Positions 1 to 9,643 of a stretch of 64,000 bases of DNA are shown in pieces. A model generated the notes under the pieces. The model was given only the letters and a program-made list of their open reading frames with translations, searched no databases and had not been told where the DNA came from. The DNA comes from JBKQHQ01 sp052148715. Its GTDB lineage: Bacteria > Pseudomonadota > Alphaproteobacteria > Rhizobiales > Xanthobacteraceae. The stretch's first letter is position 1, and each line of letters opens with the position of its first letter. The position numbers and the translations under genes were made by a program. The stretch covers positions 62,001 through 126,000 of the forward strand of contig JBKQHQ010000216.1 in the NCBI GenBank assembly GCA_052148715.1, in the 5' to 3' direction.

Positions 1-1
1 A

Positions 2-2398
2 ATGGCGGAAGTACTTGGAAGCGTGGTCGACGCACAGGATTGGCGGCTGATTATCCTCGCCGGGCTGATCTGCATTCTCGCGGCACTCGCCGCGGTCAGC
101 CTGCTCTATCGTCCGGCTCTGGGGAGCTGGCGCACGCGGTTGCTATGGATTGTCACCGCCGGCGCGGCGCCGGTGGGCGGTCTGGGGGGCATCTATGTCC
201 TCGCCGCCCTGGCATACGAGCCGAGCACGCTGCCGCTCGAGATGCTGGCGCTCGCGGCCGCCGGGGCGGCAACCTTCGCGCTGGGGACATGCATCCTCGC
301 CAGCCTCTTGGATCGACGCACTGAAAGAATGCTCTATGAGAAGAATCTCCTTCTCGACGCGGCCATGAACAACATGGTCCAGGGCCTCAACATGCTGGAT
401 GCGGAGGGACGCCTCGTCCTCGCCAACGCCCGTTATCTGGAAATGTACGGCCTTTCGCCCGACGTGGTTAAGCCCGGGTGTACGGTCCGCGAGCTGGTCG
501 AGCATCGCATCGAGCGCGGAACCTTCTTCGCCATGGACCCCGAGCGATACATCGCCGACCTGACGGCGGCGCTCGCCAATCGCCGCGCGGACCAGGGCAC
601 GCTGGAGCTGGCGGACGGACGGGTCATCTCGGTCATCAGCAAGCCGATGGCCGGCGGCGGCATCGTCGTCACGCACCGGGATATCACCGATGCGCACCGC
701 GCGCGCATCGAGCTGCAGCGGACGCGAAACTTCCTCGATCAGGTGATCGAGAACGTGCCGGCCTCGATCGTGGTGAAGGATGCGCATGACTTGCACTACA
801 TGCTCGTCAATCGCGCCACCGAGCAGCTGTACGGTGTGGCGCGCGACCAGTTGATCGGAAAGACAGCGGCCGACATTTTTCCTCTCGCCGCCAGCGAAAT
901 GATCACGGCGCGCGATCTGGAATCCCTGCAAAGCCGCAGTCCGACGCCGCTGCAGGAGCATACATTCCCGACGCCCGGCAATGACACCCGCATCGTTACC
1001 TCAACAACCCTGCCGGTCCTGGACAAGAATCGACAGCCGCAATATCTGATCACGGTCGTACAAGATGTGACGGAGCATCGGCGCGCCGAAGCGCGCGCGG
1101 CGCGCCTGACTTATCATGATCCGCTGACCGATCTGCCAAATCGAGCGGCTTTCACGGAATATTTCAATAGCATGCTTGAGCGGGCGGCGACCGAGAACAA
1201 GCACTTCGCCGTCCTTTGCCTCGATCTCGATCGTTTCAAGGAAACCAACGACGTATTCGGGCACTCCGTCGGCGACGGGCTGCTGCGCGCGGTCGGGCAG
1301 CGCCTCGCCGCGGCAGCCAAAGGCGCCTTCCTCGCCCGCCACGGCGGTGATGAATTCATGCTGATCGTCGACGACGACGAGCTTCTCGCCTCGCTCGCCG
1401 CCGAGCGGTTGCAATCCGCCGTCGCCGATGATTTCGAAGTCGACGGCCACCAGCTGCGGGTCGGGCTCAGCGTCGGCATCGCGCTCTATCCAGCCGACGG
1501 CATCGACGCGACCTCGCTGATCGGCAATGCCGATGCGGCGCTCTACCGCGCCAAGGAAGAAGGCGGGGGCTCGGTCCGCTTCTTCGAAGCCGATATGGAC
1601 AAGCGGGTCAGAGAGCGCCGCGCCCTCGTGCATGAGCTGCGCTCGGCCATCGATCGTGGCGAGCTCGTCCTCCATTATCAGCCGCAGGCGCGGATCAGCG
1701 GCGAGCCGATCGGCTTCGAGGCGCTGATCCGCTGGCAACACCCCACGCGCGGTTTGATCGCGCCCGGCACGTTCATTCCGCTCGCTGAAGAATGCGGCCT
1801 GATTCTCTCGATCGGCGAATGGACCCTGCGGGAAAGCTGTCGCGAGGCAGCCTCTTGGCCGTATCCGTTGAACGTTGCGGTCAATCTCTCCCCCATCCAA
1901 TTCAAGCATGGCGATCTGCCGGGGCTCGTCCATTCGGTGCTGCTTGAGACCGGGCTCGAGCCGCACCGGCTCGAGCTCGAGATCACCGAAGGCGTCCTGA
2001 TCGACGACCTCTCGCGCGCCTTGATGGTCCTGCGCCGGCTGAAGCTGCTCGGCGTGCGGATCGCCATGGACGATTTCGGCATCGGCTACTCTTCGCTATC
2101 GAATCTCCAGGCGTTCCCTTTCGACAAGATCAAGATCGACCGCTCCTTCGTCTCGAACCTCGATAGAAATGCGCAATCGGCGACGATCGTCCGCGCCGTG
2201 ATCGGGCTTGGCCGCGGGCTTGGTCTTCCGATCTTGGCCGAAGGCGTCGAGACCAAGGAGCAGCTTGCGTTCCTGCGTAGCGAAGCCTGCGACGAGGTCC
2301 AAGGCTACCTCATCGGAAAGCCGCTGCCGATCAATTCCTACGCGGCGGTGATCGGCCGCTCGACCGGCGTGGCAAAATCCGTGGCATCCGTCGCGTAA
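2..2398 (+). CDS. Membrane PAS-PAS-GGDEF-EAL cyclic-di-GMP protein
   Basis: A 798-residue membrane signalling protein predicted to make and/or degrade cyclic-di-GMP. Three hydrophobic stretches (about residues 13-36, 47-70, 80-103) precede two PAS-type domains (about 112-230 and 240-365). The GGDEF domain keeps an intact GGDEF motif near residue 448, but the usual RxxD inhibitory site just upstream is replaced by small residues. The EAL domain keeps EAL at 573-575, the DDFGIGYSSL loop and LAEGVET, so phosphodiesterase activity looks possible. The N-terminus resembles the start of MHYT-PAS-GGDEF-EAL proteins but is shorter and lacks the MHYT histidines. The ATG at base 2 fits family starts, but the window edge hides any upstream start or RBS. 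Confidence 0.9.
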   Translation: MAEVLGSVVDAQDWRLIILAGLICILAALAAVSLLYRPALGSWRTRLLWIVTAGAAPVGGLGGIYVLAALAYEPSTLPLEMLALAAAGAATFALGTCILASLLDRRTERMLYEKNLLLDAAMNNMVQGLNMLDAEGRLVLANARYLEMYGLSPDVVKPGCTVRELVEHRIERGTFFAMDPERYIADLTAALANRRADQGTLELADGRVISVISKPMAGGGIVVTHRDITDAHRARIELQRTRNFLDQVIENVPASIVVKDAHDLHYMLVNRATEQLYGVARDQLIGKTAADIFPLAASEMITARDLESLQSRSPTPLQEHTFPTPGNDTRIVTSTTLPVLDKNRQPQYLITVVQDVTEHRRAEARAARLTYHDPLTDLPNRAAFTEYFNSMLERAATENKHFAVLCLDLDRFKETNDVFGHSVGDGLLRAVGQRLAAAAKGAFLARHGGDEFMLIVDDDELLASLAAERLQSAVADDFEVDGHQLRVGLSVGIALYPADGIDATSLIGNADAALYRAKEEGGGSVRFFEADMDKRVRERRALVHELRSAIDRGELVLHYQPQARISGEPIGFEALIRWQHPTRGLIAPGTFIPLAEECGLILSIGEWTLRESCREAASWPYPLNVAVNLSPIQFKHGDLPGLVHSVLLETGLEPHRLELEITEGVLIDDLSRALMVLRRLKLLGVRIAMDDFGIGYSSLSNLQAFPFDKIKIDRSFVSNLDRNAQSATIVRAVIGLGRGLGLPILAEGVETKEQLAFLRSEACDEVQGYLIGKPLPINSYAAVIGRSTGVAKSVASVA

Positions 2399-2680
2399 TT
2401 CGCGCTAGCGCCCGAAGGCGGACCCCAGATGGTCCCAGCCAAAGCTGCAATCGGCCACGTCCTAAGCCCGAAAGCTCCAATGCTCTGAACCCCTGCCTTG
2501 CGCGGCGCAGACGGGGTGGAAGTGCGCGCTCTGGCAGGTTCCCGCCGCCAGACAAGACATGCGAACGCACCGACGGCCAGTCCGTCTCTCGATTGCCTCT
2601 TTCGCCAGCGACATGAAGATCGATAAGCTAAAATATCGAGCCCGTTGATTCCGACGGACTCCCCTAGTCGCGCTGAACGG

Positions 2681-5269
2681 ATGGCCTCCATGCAACGGCG
2701 AACTGCAAGCTCGTGCCGACCGACAAATGTCGCAACCTCCACCGCCCGGGTGCTGCGCTATACGGCCGTCGTCGTGGGGTTGATCTGTTATTGCCCGATC
2801 CCCCCGGCGAAAGCTGCCGACCTCTCGCAACGAATGCGCTTGCCGGTCGGACAGTACTGGCTCGGCACGGACACGCACGCCGGCGCCGGCCGCCGGGAAA
2901 CGTCCGGACGCGGCGCGTCGACTCTGGCCCCGGTTGCCGCCAGCAACGTATCGTTGGGTTATCGCTTGCCGGTGTACTGGATCGATGTCGCGCGCGATCC
3001 GCCCACCTCCAAGACACCGATTGCCTATTTCAGCGGAAACGCCGAAGTGCTTCGCTATCGAAAAGGCAAGCTGCTCGGCAAAAAGAGCCTCGGCGAGGCC
3101 GTCTCAGGGCCCGCTCCATGGCTGACATTCACGGGGGTCGATCGCCCCGACTCGGCGCCCGACAAGCCGAGAGGCACGAGCGTCGAAATCGCCGCGGTCC
3201 CGCAGGGCTCCCAGCTCTCATATCGAATCATCGTCTCAGGCTTGGCGCTAGGCGGAGAGGATCGCGACGATGTTGAATCAGCTTACGCGGCATGGACCGG
3301 CAACGCCGCTCTGATGCAGGTGACGAGTGCCCTGGAAGCTTTCCGCAAAGCTGTCGTTACCGACGTGAGCGCCAGCAGCGAAGCCATCGCCAAATTCGAG
3401 AATGCACGTCAGGATTTCGAAACCAATCAATTCGGCACCGAGCCCTCGGGAATATCCGCGGCAAAACCAAGCGCAGCCGACGCCTCGGACGTCATCGATG
3501 GCACGATTTCGCGAACCTTCGATATCGATGCCGACGAGGTGACCAAGGCCGACCGTCTCGATTGGATAACACTCGTTCGCGGACGCGTGCTTCCCGGCAC
3601 CGAGTTGAAGGTCCTTTCCGAGCGGATGAGCGCTCTGCAAATCCCGATTGTGCTGTCACACCCAGAGCTCTCGAAAAGGGACGCTCGGCTGTTGGCCGCC
3701 TATGCGCGTTTTTCGGCGCAGCACAAGACCACCGAGCAACTGGCCGCTTTCCGCAAGCTTCGCGCCCAACAAAACCTGTCGTTTGCCGACGCCTTGCGGC
3801 AATCCGTGTTCACGCTGTTCGATGAAACGGCGTGGACCAGCGGCCATCCGGAGCTGGTGCTACTGAATGATTTCGATTGCGCCAAGGAAAGCCAAGACTA
3901 CGGAAAAAACCTATTGGCGGAGCTTCGCGCGAGTGTCGAACTGATGCGGGCCTCCCAGTCGTACCTGGCGACGCGTCCCAACGTCCGACCCGCGAAGGTC
4001 ACCATCGCTGATGACAAAGTCTGCATCGCCCGAATTCTCCCCAATGCCGTTGAAAGACGTGTGATGCCCGCGGGGCCAAGCACGAAATCGTTCCTGGAAA
4101 AGACCTATGGCGGGGAGAACCTTGTCGTATCGGACGACGACGAAGAATCCGCCAATGCCCTGACGGCACAGCACATTCAATTCGAAACGCTCGGAGCATG
4201 GGGACGTCGCTTATCGGCCAGGGCTTTCAACCAAACGACCACCTCGGCCAAACGATCGTCCGAGCGCAAATTCGTGCACCTTCGCAGACGAGGTCGCAAT
4301 TCCCGAGGCTTCGACGTGACTGTGCTCGATCTCGAATCCGGCGGAGACGCATCGGTCGCCCGAGCGCCTGACGGGACCTTGCTCATGATAGGGAGCGGAC
4401 CCGCGAAGGGCGCGCTGCAAAGGTTTGCAAATCTGCTCCCGCGCATCCATGGGCGCCGGAAGCCCCCAATTCGCATGGCGATCACCCACGCTGACCAGGA
4501 GCACATTGATGGCATCAAGCAAATTTCCGACGCTGGCTTTGAGATCAAAGAGATGTTGATCGGTCGATCGGATAGCGACGGGAATACCATTGATGGTCTA
4601 GGCAGTATATTTGCGAACGGAGAGCGGTCCGAGGTCCAGCAGGGCGCGGGCCGCGGGGTAACCCACTTCGTGCGCAAAGGCGTCAGCCCATTGTTCTTGC
4701 CGGATTCACGGCGCACGTCCGAAGGGGGCGATGTAGAGAGCTGGTCGCTTCGCAATATCGCCGGCGCGACGATCGACGTCCACCACGTGATCGAAGCCAG
4801 GTCAGAAGACGACGGCGGGCTGCTGGTTCGGATCGGGTACAAGGGCCTGCATTGGCTGTTGTGCGACGATCTCAGCGACGTGGCCCTGGCGGCGTTCGTC
4901 AATGATCTACCGGCGAGCGAATTAAGCGGGGGAATCTTGAAGTGGCCGCATCTGCTTTGGCTGCCGGCGGAGCAGTCGCCGGCACGACGGAATTTGGCCC
5001 AGTTCTTGGGCAAAGTGGCGCCGCACACGATCGTCTTTTCAAGCAGCGGCGATAGCTCCCAGGATCATGCTCGATTCCTCGAAATCAAACGGTTCGTGAC
5101 AAGCGTGCTGGGCAACGGCGTGGCAATCGCATGGACAGGGGAAATGCATAAGAACATTGCGATACAAGCGAAGGCGAGAACTTTGCGGGACACGGCCACG
5201 CAAACAGGCCGCACCAACCGTCCGAAACCAGTCGCAAAGCGCGTCGGGCGAAGCGAGCGCAAAGCGTAG
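2681..5269 (+). CDS. Large exported protein with ComEC-like metallo-beta-lactamase domain
   Basis: An 862-residue protein of unknown function, counted from the ATG at 2681; an in-frame TTG at 2645 is an alternative start. A hydrophobic signal segment (about 24-38) ends in PPAKA|AD, suggesting export. The N-terminal 500 residues are unrecognised. The C-terminal part looks like a ComEC/Rec2-type metallo-beta-lactamase fold: THADQEHIDG at about 602-611 matches the metal-binding THxDxDHxGG pattern with Glu for the second Asp. Further on, LLCDDLS and LKWPHL match the later LLTGDLS and LKVPHH segments. A role in nucleic-acid or phosphoester hydrolysis outside the cytoplasm is inference. It is followed by a hairpin and another exported protein gene. 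Confidence 0.75.
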   Translation: MASMQRRTASSCRPTNVATSTARVLRYTAVVVGLICYCPIPPAKAADLSQRMRLPVGQYWLGTDTHAGAGRRETSGRGASTLAPVAASNVSLGYRLPVYWIDVARDPPTSKTPIAYFSGNAEVLRYRKGKLLGKKSLGEAVSGPAPWLTFTGVDRPDSAPDKPRGTSVEIAAVPQGSQLSYRIIVSGLALGGEDRDDVESAYAAWTGNAALMQVTSALEAFRKAVVTDVSASSEAIAKFENARQDFETNQFGTEPSGISAAKPSAADASDVIDGTISRTFDIDADEVTKADRLDWITLVRGRVLPGTELKVLSERMSALQIPIVLSHPELSKRDARLLAAYARFSAQHKTTEQLAAFRKLRAQQNLSFADALRQSVFTLFDETAWTSGHPELVLLNDFDCAKESQDYGKNLLAELRASVELMRASQSYLATRPNVRPAKVTIADDKVCIARILPNAVERRVMPAGPSTKSFLEKTYGGENLVVSDDDEESANALTAQHIQFETLGAWGRRLSARAFNQTTTSAKRSSERKFVHLRRRGRNSRGFDVTVLDLESGGDASVARAPDGTLLMIGSGPAKGALQRFANLLPRIHGRRKPPIRMAITHADQEHIDGIKQISDAGFEIKEMLIGRSDSDGNTIDGLGSIFANGERSEVQQGAGRGVTHFVRKGVSPLFLPDSRRTSEGGDVESWSLRNIAGATIDVHHVIEARSEDDGGLLVRIGYKGLHWLLCDDLSDVALAAFVNDLPASELSGGILKWPHLLWLPAEQSPARRNLAQFLGKVAPHTIVFSSSGDSSQDHARFLEIKRFVTSVLGNGVAIAWTGEMHKNIAIQAKARTLRDTATQTGRTNRPKPVAKRVGRSERKA

Positions 5270-5313
5270 CGACGCGACCGAGCCCAACGGGGGATGGATC
5301 GATAACGGCGGGG

Positions 5314-5334
5314 CCGGAAGTGCTTCGCTTCCGG
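5314..5334 (+). terminator. Hairpin between two exported-protein genes
   Basis: A perfect 7-bp inverted repeat (CCGGAAG / CTTCCGG) with a 7-base loop lies 45 bases after the stop of the preceding gene. There is no T run after it, so it may be an attenuating or RNA-stabilising hairpin rather than an intrinsic terminator. Confidence 0.35.
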
Positions 5335-5414
5335 TGAGGATGGTTGATATGGGACGGATCCACATCGGATCGCGAATCAATTAAACCCCTCCGGACAACT
5401 CTGAGGATGCCGAT

Positions 5415-6704
5415 ATGAAGCTTAAAGCCACGCCACCGGCATGTCTGCGCCGGGACTTGGTTGGAAAATGGAGGTCTGCGCTCGTTATTTCTTGCCTCCT
5501 CGGCCTTGCGCCCGGTTCGCTATTTTCGGCGCACGCTCAGGACACGACGTTTTCCTCGCTGGTCGGAGAATGGGACCATATCGCAACCGGGGAGAACATC
5601 CAGGTTCGCCCGAACGGCGACGTGTGGCAAACGAGCGGCCCCATGGCTCGCGTGGCGGCCGGAATCATCGAAGCCGGCGGCAACTTCGCCTTCGAGGGCA
5701 AGGACAACCAGGGTCGCCGATTCCGCTGCGTGTACTACATAACGTTCTTGGCGGACGGGACGACCAACTGGAGAACCGTGGCGCACGAGGGGTCCAGCAC
5801 CTGCCCGTCGGGCATCCATGCTCCCGTCAAAGCCTGGCTCGAAACTGACACCGGGCGACCGCGCCAGCAGATCACGGCCGGCCCGAACGCGGGATCCTCG
5901 TCTGCATCCACGCCGACGCCTTGTGCCGATGCCGGAACGCATTGGCGCAGCGCCGAGGCAATCGGCACGCTGGCGGCCTATGAGGACCACCTCGCGCAGT
6001 TTCCCGCATGCGCGTTTGCGGGCCTCGCCAAGGTGAGAATTGCGTCTCTGGGGCAGCAGGTGCCTCTGCCTGCGCAAAGCTCGCTCCCCCGGCGCTCGCC
6101 CGATCCAAGTCAACCCCCGGTCACCTCCGCTCCTCCGAGCTTCGATTGCGACAAGAGCCTGCCGCTGATCGAGCAGCGCATTTGCGACAGCCCCGGACTC
6201 GCCACAAAGGACCGATCGCTGACCATCCTCTACAGTCGTCTTGCTGACAGTCTTTCGGGGGACGAAAAGCTGATGCTGCGCAACGAGCAACGGCAATGGT
6301 TGAAGCGAAGGCGGGACTGCGGGGCCTTCACCTCCGATAAGATGGTCGCCTGCGCCAGCCGTCTTTACGACGAAAGGATCTCGCAGCTGCAACAAAAATT
6401 GAGTCGCGCCGCGGCTGGCGCCGATCCGAGCTTTGAGTGCCAAGCCGGACTCAGTCCCGACGAAAGCGCCGTCTGCGCCGATGCCAATCTTGCGGCGAAG
6501 GACCGGCTGTTGACGGATCTGTATACGCGCCTGCGGTCGGCGCTGGCGGTTCGCTCACCGAATGAGCTGAACGATCTGATCAGAGGTCAACGGACCTGGC
6601 TAGGTCAACGTAGGCAATGCCACGAGCCGCGATTGGCTGCATGTGTTGCGGCGCTGTATGATCAGCGCATCAGCAATCTTAGAGCGGGCCTGGCGAGGCA
6701 ATAG
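5415..6704 (+). CDS. Secreted protein with two LprI-like (DUF1311) domains
   Basis: A 429-residue exported protein. The N-terminus is basic, then hydrophobic, with cleavage likely after SAHA (residue 41). Residues about 45-150 form a beta-rich domain of unknown type. A short CADAGTHW...FPACAFAG segment (about 174-205) resembles linkers found in caspase-like secreted proteins of rhizobia. Two LprI-like lysozyme-inhibitor domains follow (about 241-312 and 340-427), each with paired cysteines and the QRxWLxxRxxC core. LprI proteins can inhibit lysozyme or act as periplasmic adaptors; which applies here is not shown. The gene lies downstream of the metallo-beta-lactamase-like gene on the same strand, with a hairpin between them. 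Confidence 0.85.
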   Translation: MKLKATPPACLRRDLVGKWRSALVISCLLGLAPGSLFSAHAQDTTFSSLVGEWDHIATGENIQVRPNGDVWQTSGPMARVAAGIIEAGGNFAFEGKDNQGRRFRCVYYITFLADGTTNWRTVAHEGSSTCPSGIHAPVKAWLETDTGRPRQQITAGPNAGSSSASTPTPCADAGTHWRSAEAIGTLAAYEDHLAQFPACAFAGLAKVRIASLGQQVPLPAQSSLPRRSPDPSQPPVTSAPPSFDCDKSLPLIEQRICDSPGLATKDRSLTILYSRLADSLSGDEKLMLRNEQRQWLKRRRDCGAFTSDKMVACASRLYDERISQLQQKLSRAAAGADPSFECQAGLSPDESAVCADANLAAKDRLLTDLYTRLRSALAVRSPNELNDLIRGQRTWLGQRRQCHEPRLAACVAALYDQRISNLRAGLARQ

Positions 6705-6720
6705 GGCGCGTACCGGAGGC

Positions 6721-7830
6721 TCAGGCCGCCACGGACTTGCCGATCACGGCGTTGACCCGCGGCATCACCTCCTCGGCCATCAGTTGCATCGATCGTTTCG
6801 CCAGATTGGCATCGACCCAATCCATGCCGGCATAGACGATCTCGCCGAAATCGCCGATTTCTTCGCGCAACGCCAGGATTTGGTCGACGACCTTGCTCAC
6901 CGAGCCGTAAATGACGAGCTTGTCCATGACAAATTCGTGGGTAATCGCCTCGTCTGGCTGGTCCTTGTCCGCCTTGAGCACGAACAGCCGCTTGCCGCGC
7001 GCCAGCTTCGCCTGGATCTGCCGATAGTAGAAGCGGTAGGGGCTGCTCTCATCGAAACGGCCGTAACGCGCGGCGGTCTTGTCGTCGTCTGCCACGAAGA
7101 TCGTGCGCGCCACGCGCCAATCGGCACGATCGGCCTTAGCGCCGGCGAGCGTCTTGCCCTCGACATAGTTCTCCCAGTGCGTCGGCAGCCACTTCGACAG
7201 CAAGAAATTTGCCGACAGCGGATGGAAATCCCGTTGCCCCATGGCGATGACGCCTTTGGAAAACGGCGCGAGCACCGTGCCGACGATTTCCGGGCGCGGC
7301 TGCTGCAGCGGCTTCTTCAGGTAACCGACACCGAGATGCAGCGCGCTCGTCTTGGCGGTCGAGACCTTGTAGCGGTTGTCGGGAAAATCGATGTCGTAAG
7401 GCGGCTCGCCGGCCCAGATCGCCAGAATGACGTCCATGGCCTCGGCAAACATCTTGTTGCGGTCCTCATCGAGAATGCCGAGCGCTTCGGCGTCGGAGGT
7501 CAGCGCGCCGGGGCTGACGCCGAAGACGAAGCGACCATTGGCGAGATGGTCGAACATCGCCGTATGCACGGCGAGCAGCAACGGGTGCATTTGCGACAGG
7601 TTCGAGGTCCCGGTCGCGAGCTTGATGCGTGTCGTTTCGGGGATCAGGGTGGCGAGGAACATCATGCTGTTGGTGACGTTCTCGGCCTTGTCGGTGAGGT
7701 GCTCGCCGACGAAGGCGTCGTAGAAGCCAAGCTTGTCGGCCAGGATGATGGCCTCGCGGTCCTCCCGCAGAGTCTCGCGCCAGTCGCGATGCAGCGGATG
7801 AACCGGCATGGTGAAGTAGCCCAATCGCAT
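6721..7830 (-). CDS. LLM-class flavin-dependent oxidoreductase
   Basis: A 369-residue bacterial luciferase-like (LLM) TIM-barrel protein, expected to use FMN or F420 in oxidoreductase or monooxygenase chemistry; the substrate is not evident. The start MRLGYFTMPVH and EHLTDKAENV are typical of the family's first strands, and ATGTSNLSQMHP matches the conserved barrel core. The ATG at 7830 is preceded by GGGAGA. A much longer open frame continues upstream in phase but is antisense to the next gene and is not needed. It ends 16 bases from the convergent LprI gene. A zinc-free MDR oxidoreductase lies upstream on the same strand. Confidence 0.93.
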   Translation of the reverse strand: MRLGYFTMPVHPLHRDWRETLREDREAIILADKLGFYDAFVGEHLTDKAENVTNSMMFLATLIPETTRIKLATGTSNLSQMHPLLLAVHTAMFDHLANGRFVFGVSPGALTSDAEALGILDEDRNKMFAEAMDVILAIWAGEPPYDIDFPDNRYKVSTAKTSALHLGVGYLKKPLQQPRPEIVGTVLAPFSKGVIAMGQRDFHPLSANFLLSKWLPTHWENYVEGKTLAGAKADRADWRVARTIFVADDDKTAARYGRFDESSPYRFYYRQIQAKLARGKRLFVLKADKDQPDEAITHEFVMDKLVIYGSVSKVVDQILALREEIGDFGEIVYAGMDWVDANLAKRSMQLMAEEVMPRVNAVIGKSVAA

Positions 7831-7982
7831 AAAGATCTCCCGACCCCGATGGCGAGGCCAATCTAGCCAATATCCGCGGCCTTGGGGAAATGGGATTGCG
7901 GCGCTCGTCCGGAGCGCGAAGGCGCGCCATCTACCTGCTACGGTGAAGTGTGAAGCATCGAAATCCCGACAACCCGACAACG

Positions 7983-8990
7983 TTACGCAAGGCTGATGAC
8001 GATCTTGCCGAAGTGCTGCGCCGACTGCAGATATCGGTAGGCGGCGGGCGTCTCCGCGAACGGGAAGACCTTGTCGATCACCGGCTTGAGGCCGCTCACC
8101 GTGATCGCCCGGTTCATGGCCTCGAACATCTGCGTCGAGCCGACGGAGATGCCCTGCACGTTGGCGCGCTTGGCGAAGATCAGCATCGGGTTGATCTCGG
8201 CGGCGCCGGACAGCACGCCGATCAGCGTAACCTTTCCGCCGACCCGGACCGCGCGCAGCGACCGCGCCAAGGTGCCGGGGCCGCCCACCTCGACCACGTG
8301 ATCGACGCCGCCGTCGGTGAGCGCGACCACGGTTTTCTCCCACTCGGGAGTGGTCTTGTAGTTCACGCCTTGTGACGCGCCGAGGTCGCGCCCTCGGGCG
8401 AGCTTGGCGTCGCTCGACGAAGTGACAATGACCTGCGCACCCATCAGCCGGGCGAATTGCAGCGCGAAAATCGAAACCCCGCCGGTGCCCTGCACCAGGA
8501 CGGTTTGCCCGGCAACGATGCAGGCGTGCTCCGTGAGCGCGTGCCACGCCGTCAGCGCGGCGCATGGCAAGGTTGCGCCTTCGGCAAATGAGAGGTGGGC
8601 CGGAAGCTTCACCGCGCCGTCTTCCTCGAGCACGGCGTATTCGGTCAACATCCCGTCGAGGCTGCCGCCGAGCGCACTCGACTGGATGTCGGCGCTCATC
8701 GGGCCGCCGACCCAGCGCTGAAAGAAGCCGCCGGCGACGCGATCGCCAACCTTCAGGCGCGTCACGCCGGGGCCGATCGCGATGACCTCGCCCGCGCCAT
8801 CGGAGAGCGGAACAAGATTGGGGCGAATCGGGATCGGGTAGGTGCCGAGCGCGATCGCCAGGTCGCGGAAGTTGAGCGAGCAGGCCATGACCTTGACCAG
8901 AACCTGATGGCGGGCGGGCTCGGGCATCGGGAGATCGACCTTGGTAAGGGCGTCGATTCCCGTCGCCCCGGTCAGTTGATAGGCACGCAT
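7983..8990 (-). CDS. NAD(P)-dependent alcohol dehydrogenase / quinone oxidoreductase (MDR family)
   Basis: A 335-residue medium-chain dehydrogenase/reductase. The N-terminal GroES-like domain has ACSLNFRDL where zinc enzymes carry a Cys ligand, so it belongs to the quinone-oxidoreductase-like branch. The Rossmann domain carries VQGTGGVSIFALQFA, the nucleotide-binding loop. The start at 8990 (MRAYQL) is chosen because AAGGAA lies upstream and the family begins there; an in-frame upstream start adds only 16 unlikely residues. It probably reduces an enone or quinone with NADPH; the substrate is unknown. It may be transcribed with the LLM oxidoreductase about 150 bases downstream. Confidence 0.92.
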   Translation of the reverse strand: MRAYQLTGATGIDALTKVDLPMPEPARHQVLVKVMACSLNFRDLAIALGTYPIPIRPNLVPLSDGAGEVIAIGPGVTRLKVGDRVAGGFFQRWVGGPMSADIQSSALGGSLDGMLTEYAVLEEDGAVKLPAHLSFAEGATLPCAALTAWHALTEHACIVAGQTVLVQGTGGVSIFALQFARLMGAQVIVTSSSDAKLARGRDLGASQGVNYKTTPEWEKTVVALTDGGVDHVVEVGGPGTLARSLRAVRVGGKVTLIGVLSGAAEINPMLIFAKRANVQGISVGSTQMFEAMNRAITVSGLKPVIDKVFPFAETPAAYRYLQSAQHFGKIVISLA

Positions 8991-9643
8991 GCAAGCTTCC
9001 TTTCTCTGGGCACCATTTCGCGGCGCGGACAGCGCCAAACCGGTTCCGCGTCGTTGACCGGTCTACTTGAGATCGCGGCCGTTATCGAGGCGACGTCACC
9101 GTGAGGGTCAGACCCAAGCGCTCGACTTCGGCCCGCACCGCCTATTGGCGTATGTCCGCCAGGCTTCCGAAATGCTGATGTCGAGAGATAGCCGGTGACT
9201 GAAGGCCCGCAGCGCCCGCGTCCTTGTGCGCCGCAGCAAGGCACCGCCGCGCGCCTGCCACATAACGGCGCCAAACGCAGAATGCGCGACGGGCGGCCGT
9301 GCGGGAACGGCCGCCGTCAGACTCCGCTAATCAACGTATTTTTTTTTGGACTACTACGAACGCTCAGCGACGCGCAATTCGCCACGCATTTCGCAGCGCA
9401 GCAGCGGGCTTCAACGGATAGCTGCGGTAAATGGAGTAATGCAGCCACAGACGGTTCAGGAACGGCAGCGCGATCATCGTATCCTCCGACCGAGCAATCA
9501 CATGATAACGTTGGTATCTGTATCCGGTTCCCGACGAGCATCAAATTTTGCCCAGGGAGGTCGAATGCCGGCGCGGCTCGTGTCCTTTGGTTTTGCTCCC
9601 GGAGCCGTGATCATCCGTCGTCATGGCAATCGGCCAATAAGGA
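8991..9643. other. Intergenic region with one hairpin and a T run
   Basis: No convincing gene in about 650 bases; short open frames here lack RBS, signal or family motifs. It holds a perfect 8-bp hairpin, GCGGCCGT / ACGGCCGC, at 9293-9314, and a run of nine Ts near 9339-9347, too far apart for a standard terminator. It separates two leftward genes. Confidence 0.5.

Noticed and set aside
7831..8994. Long N-terminal extension of the LLM oxidoreductase
   Set aside because: It runs antisense-like through the MDR dehydrogenase gene in another frame; the ATG at 7830 has its own RBS and family start.
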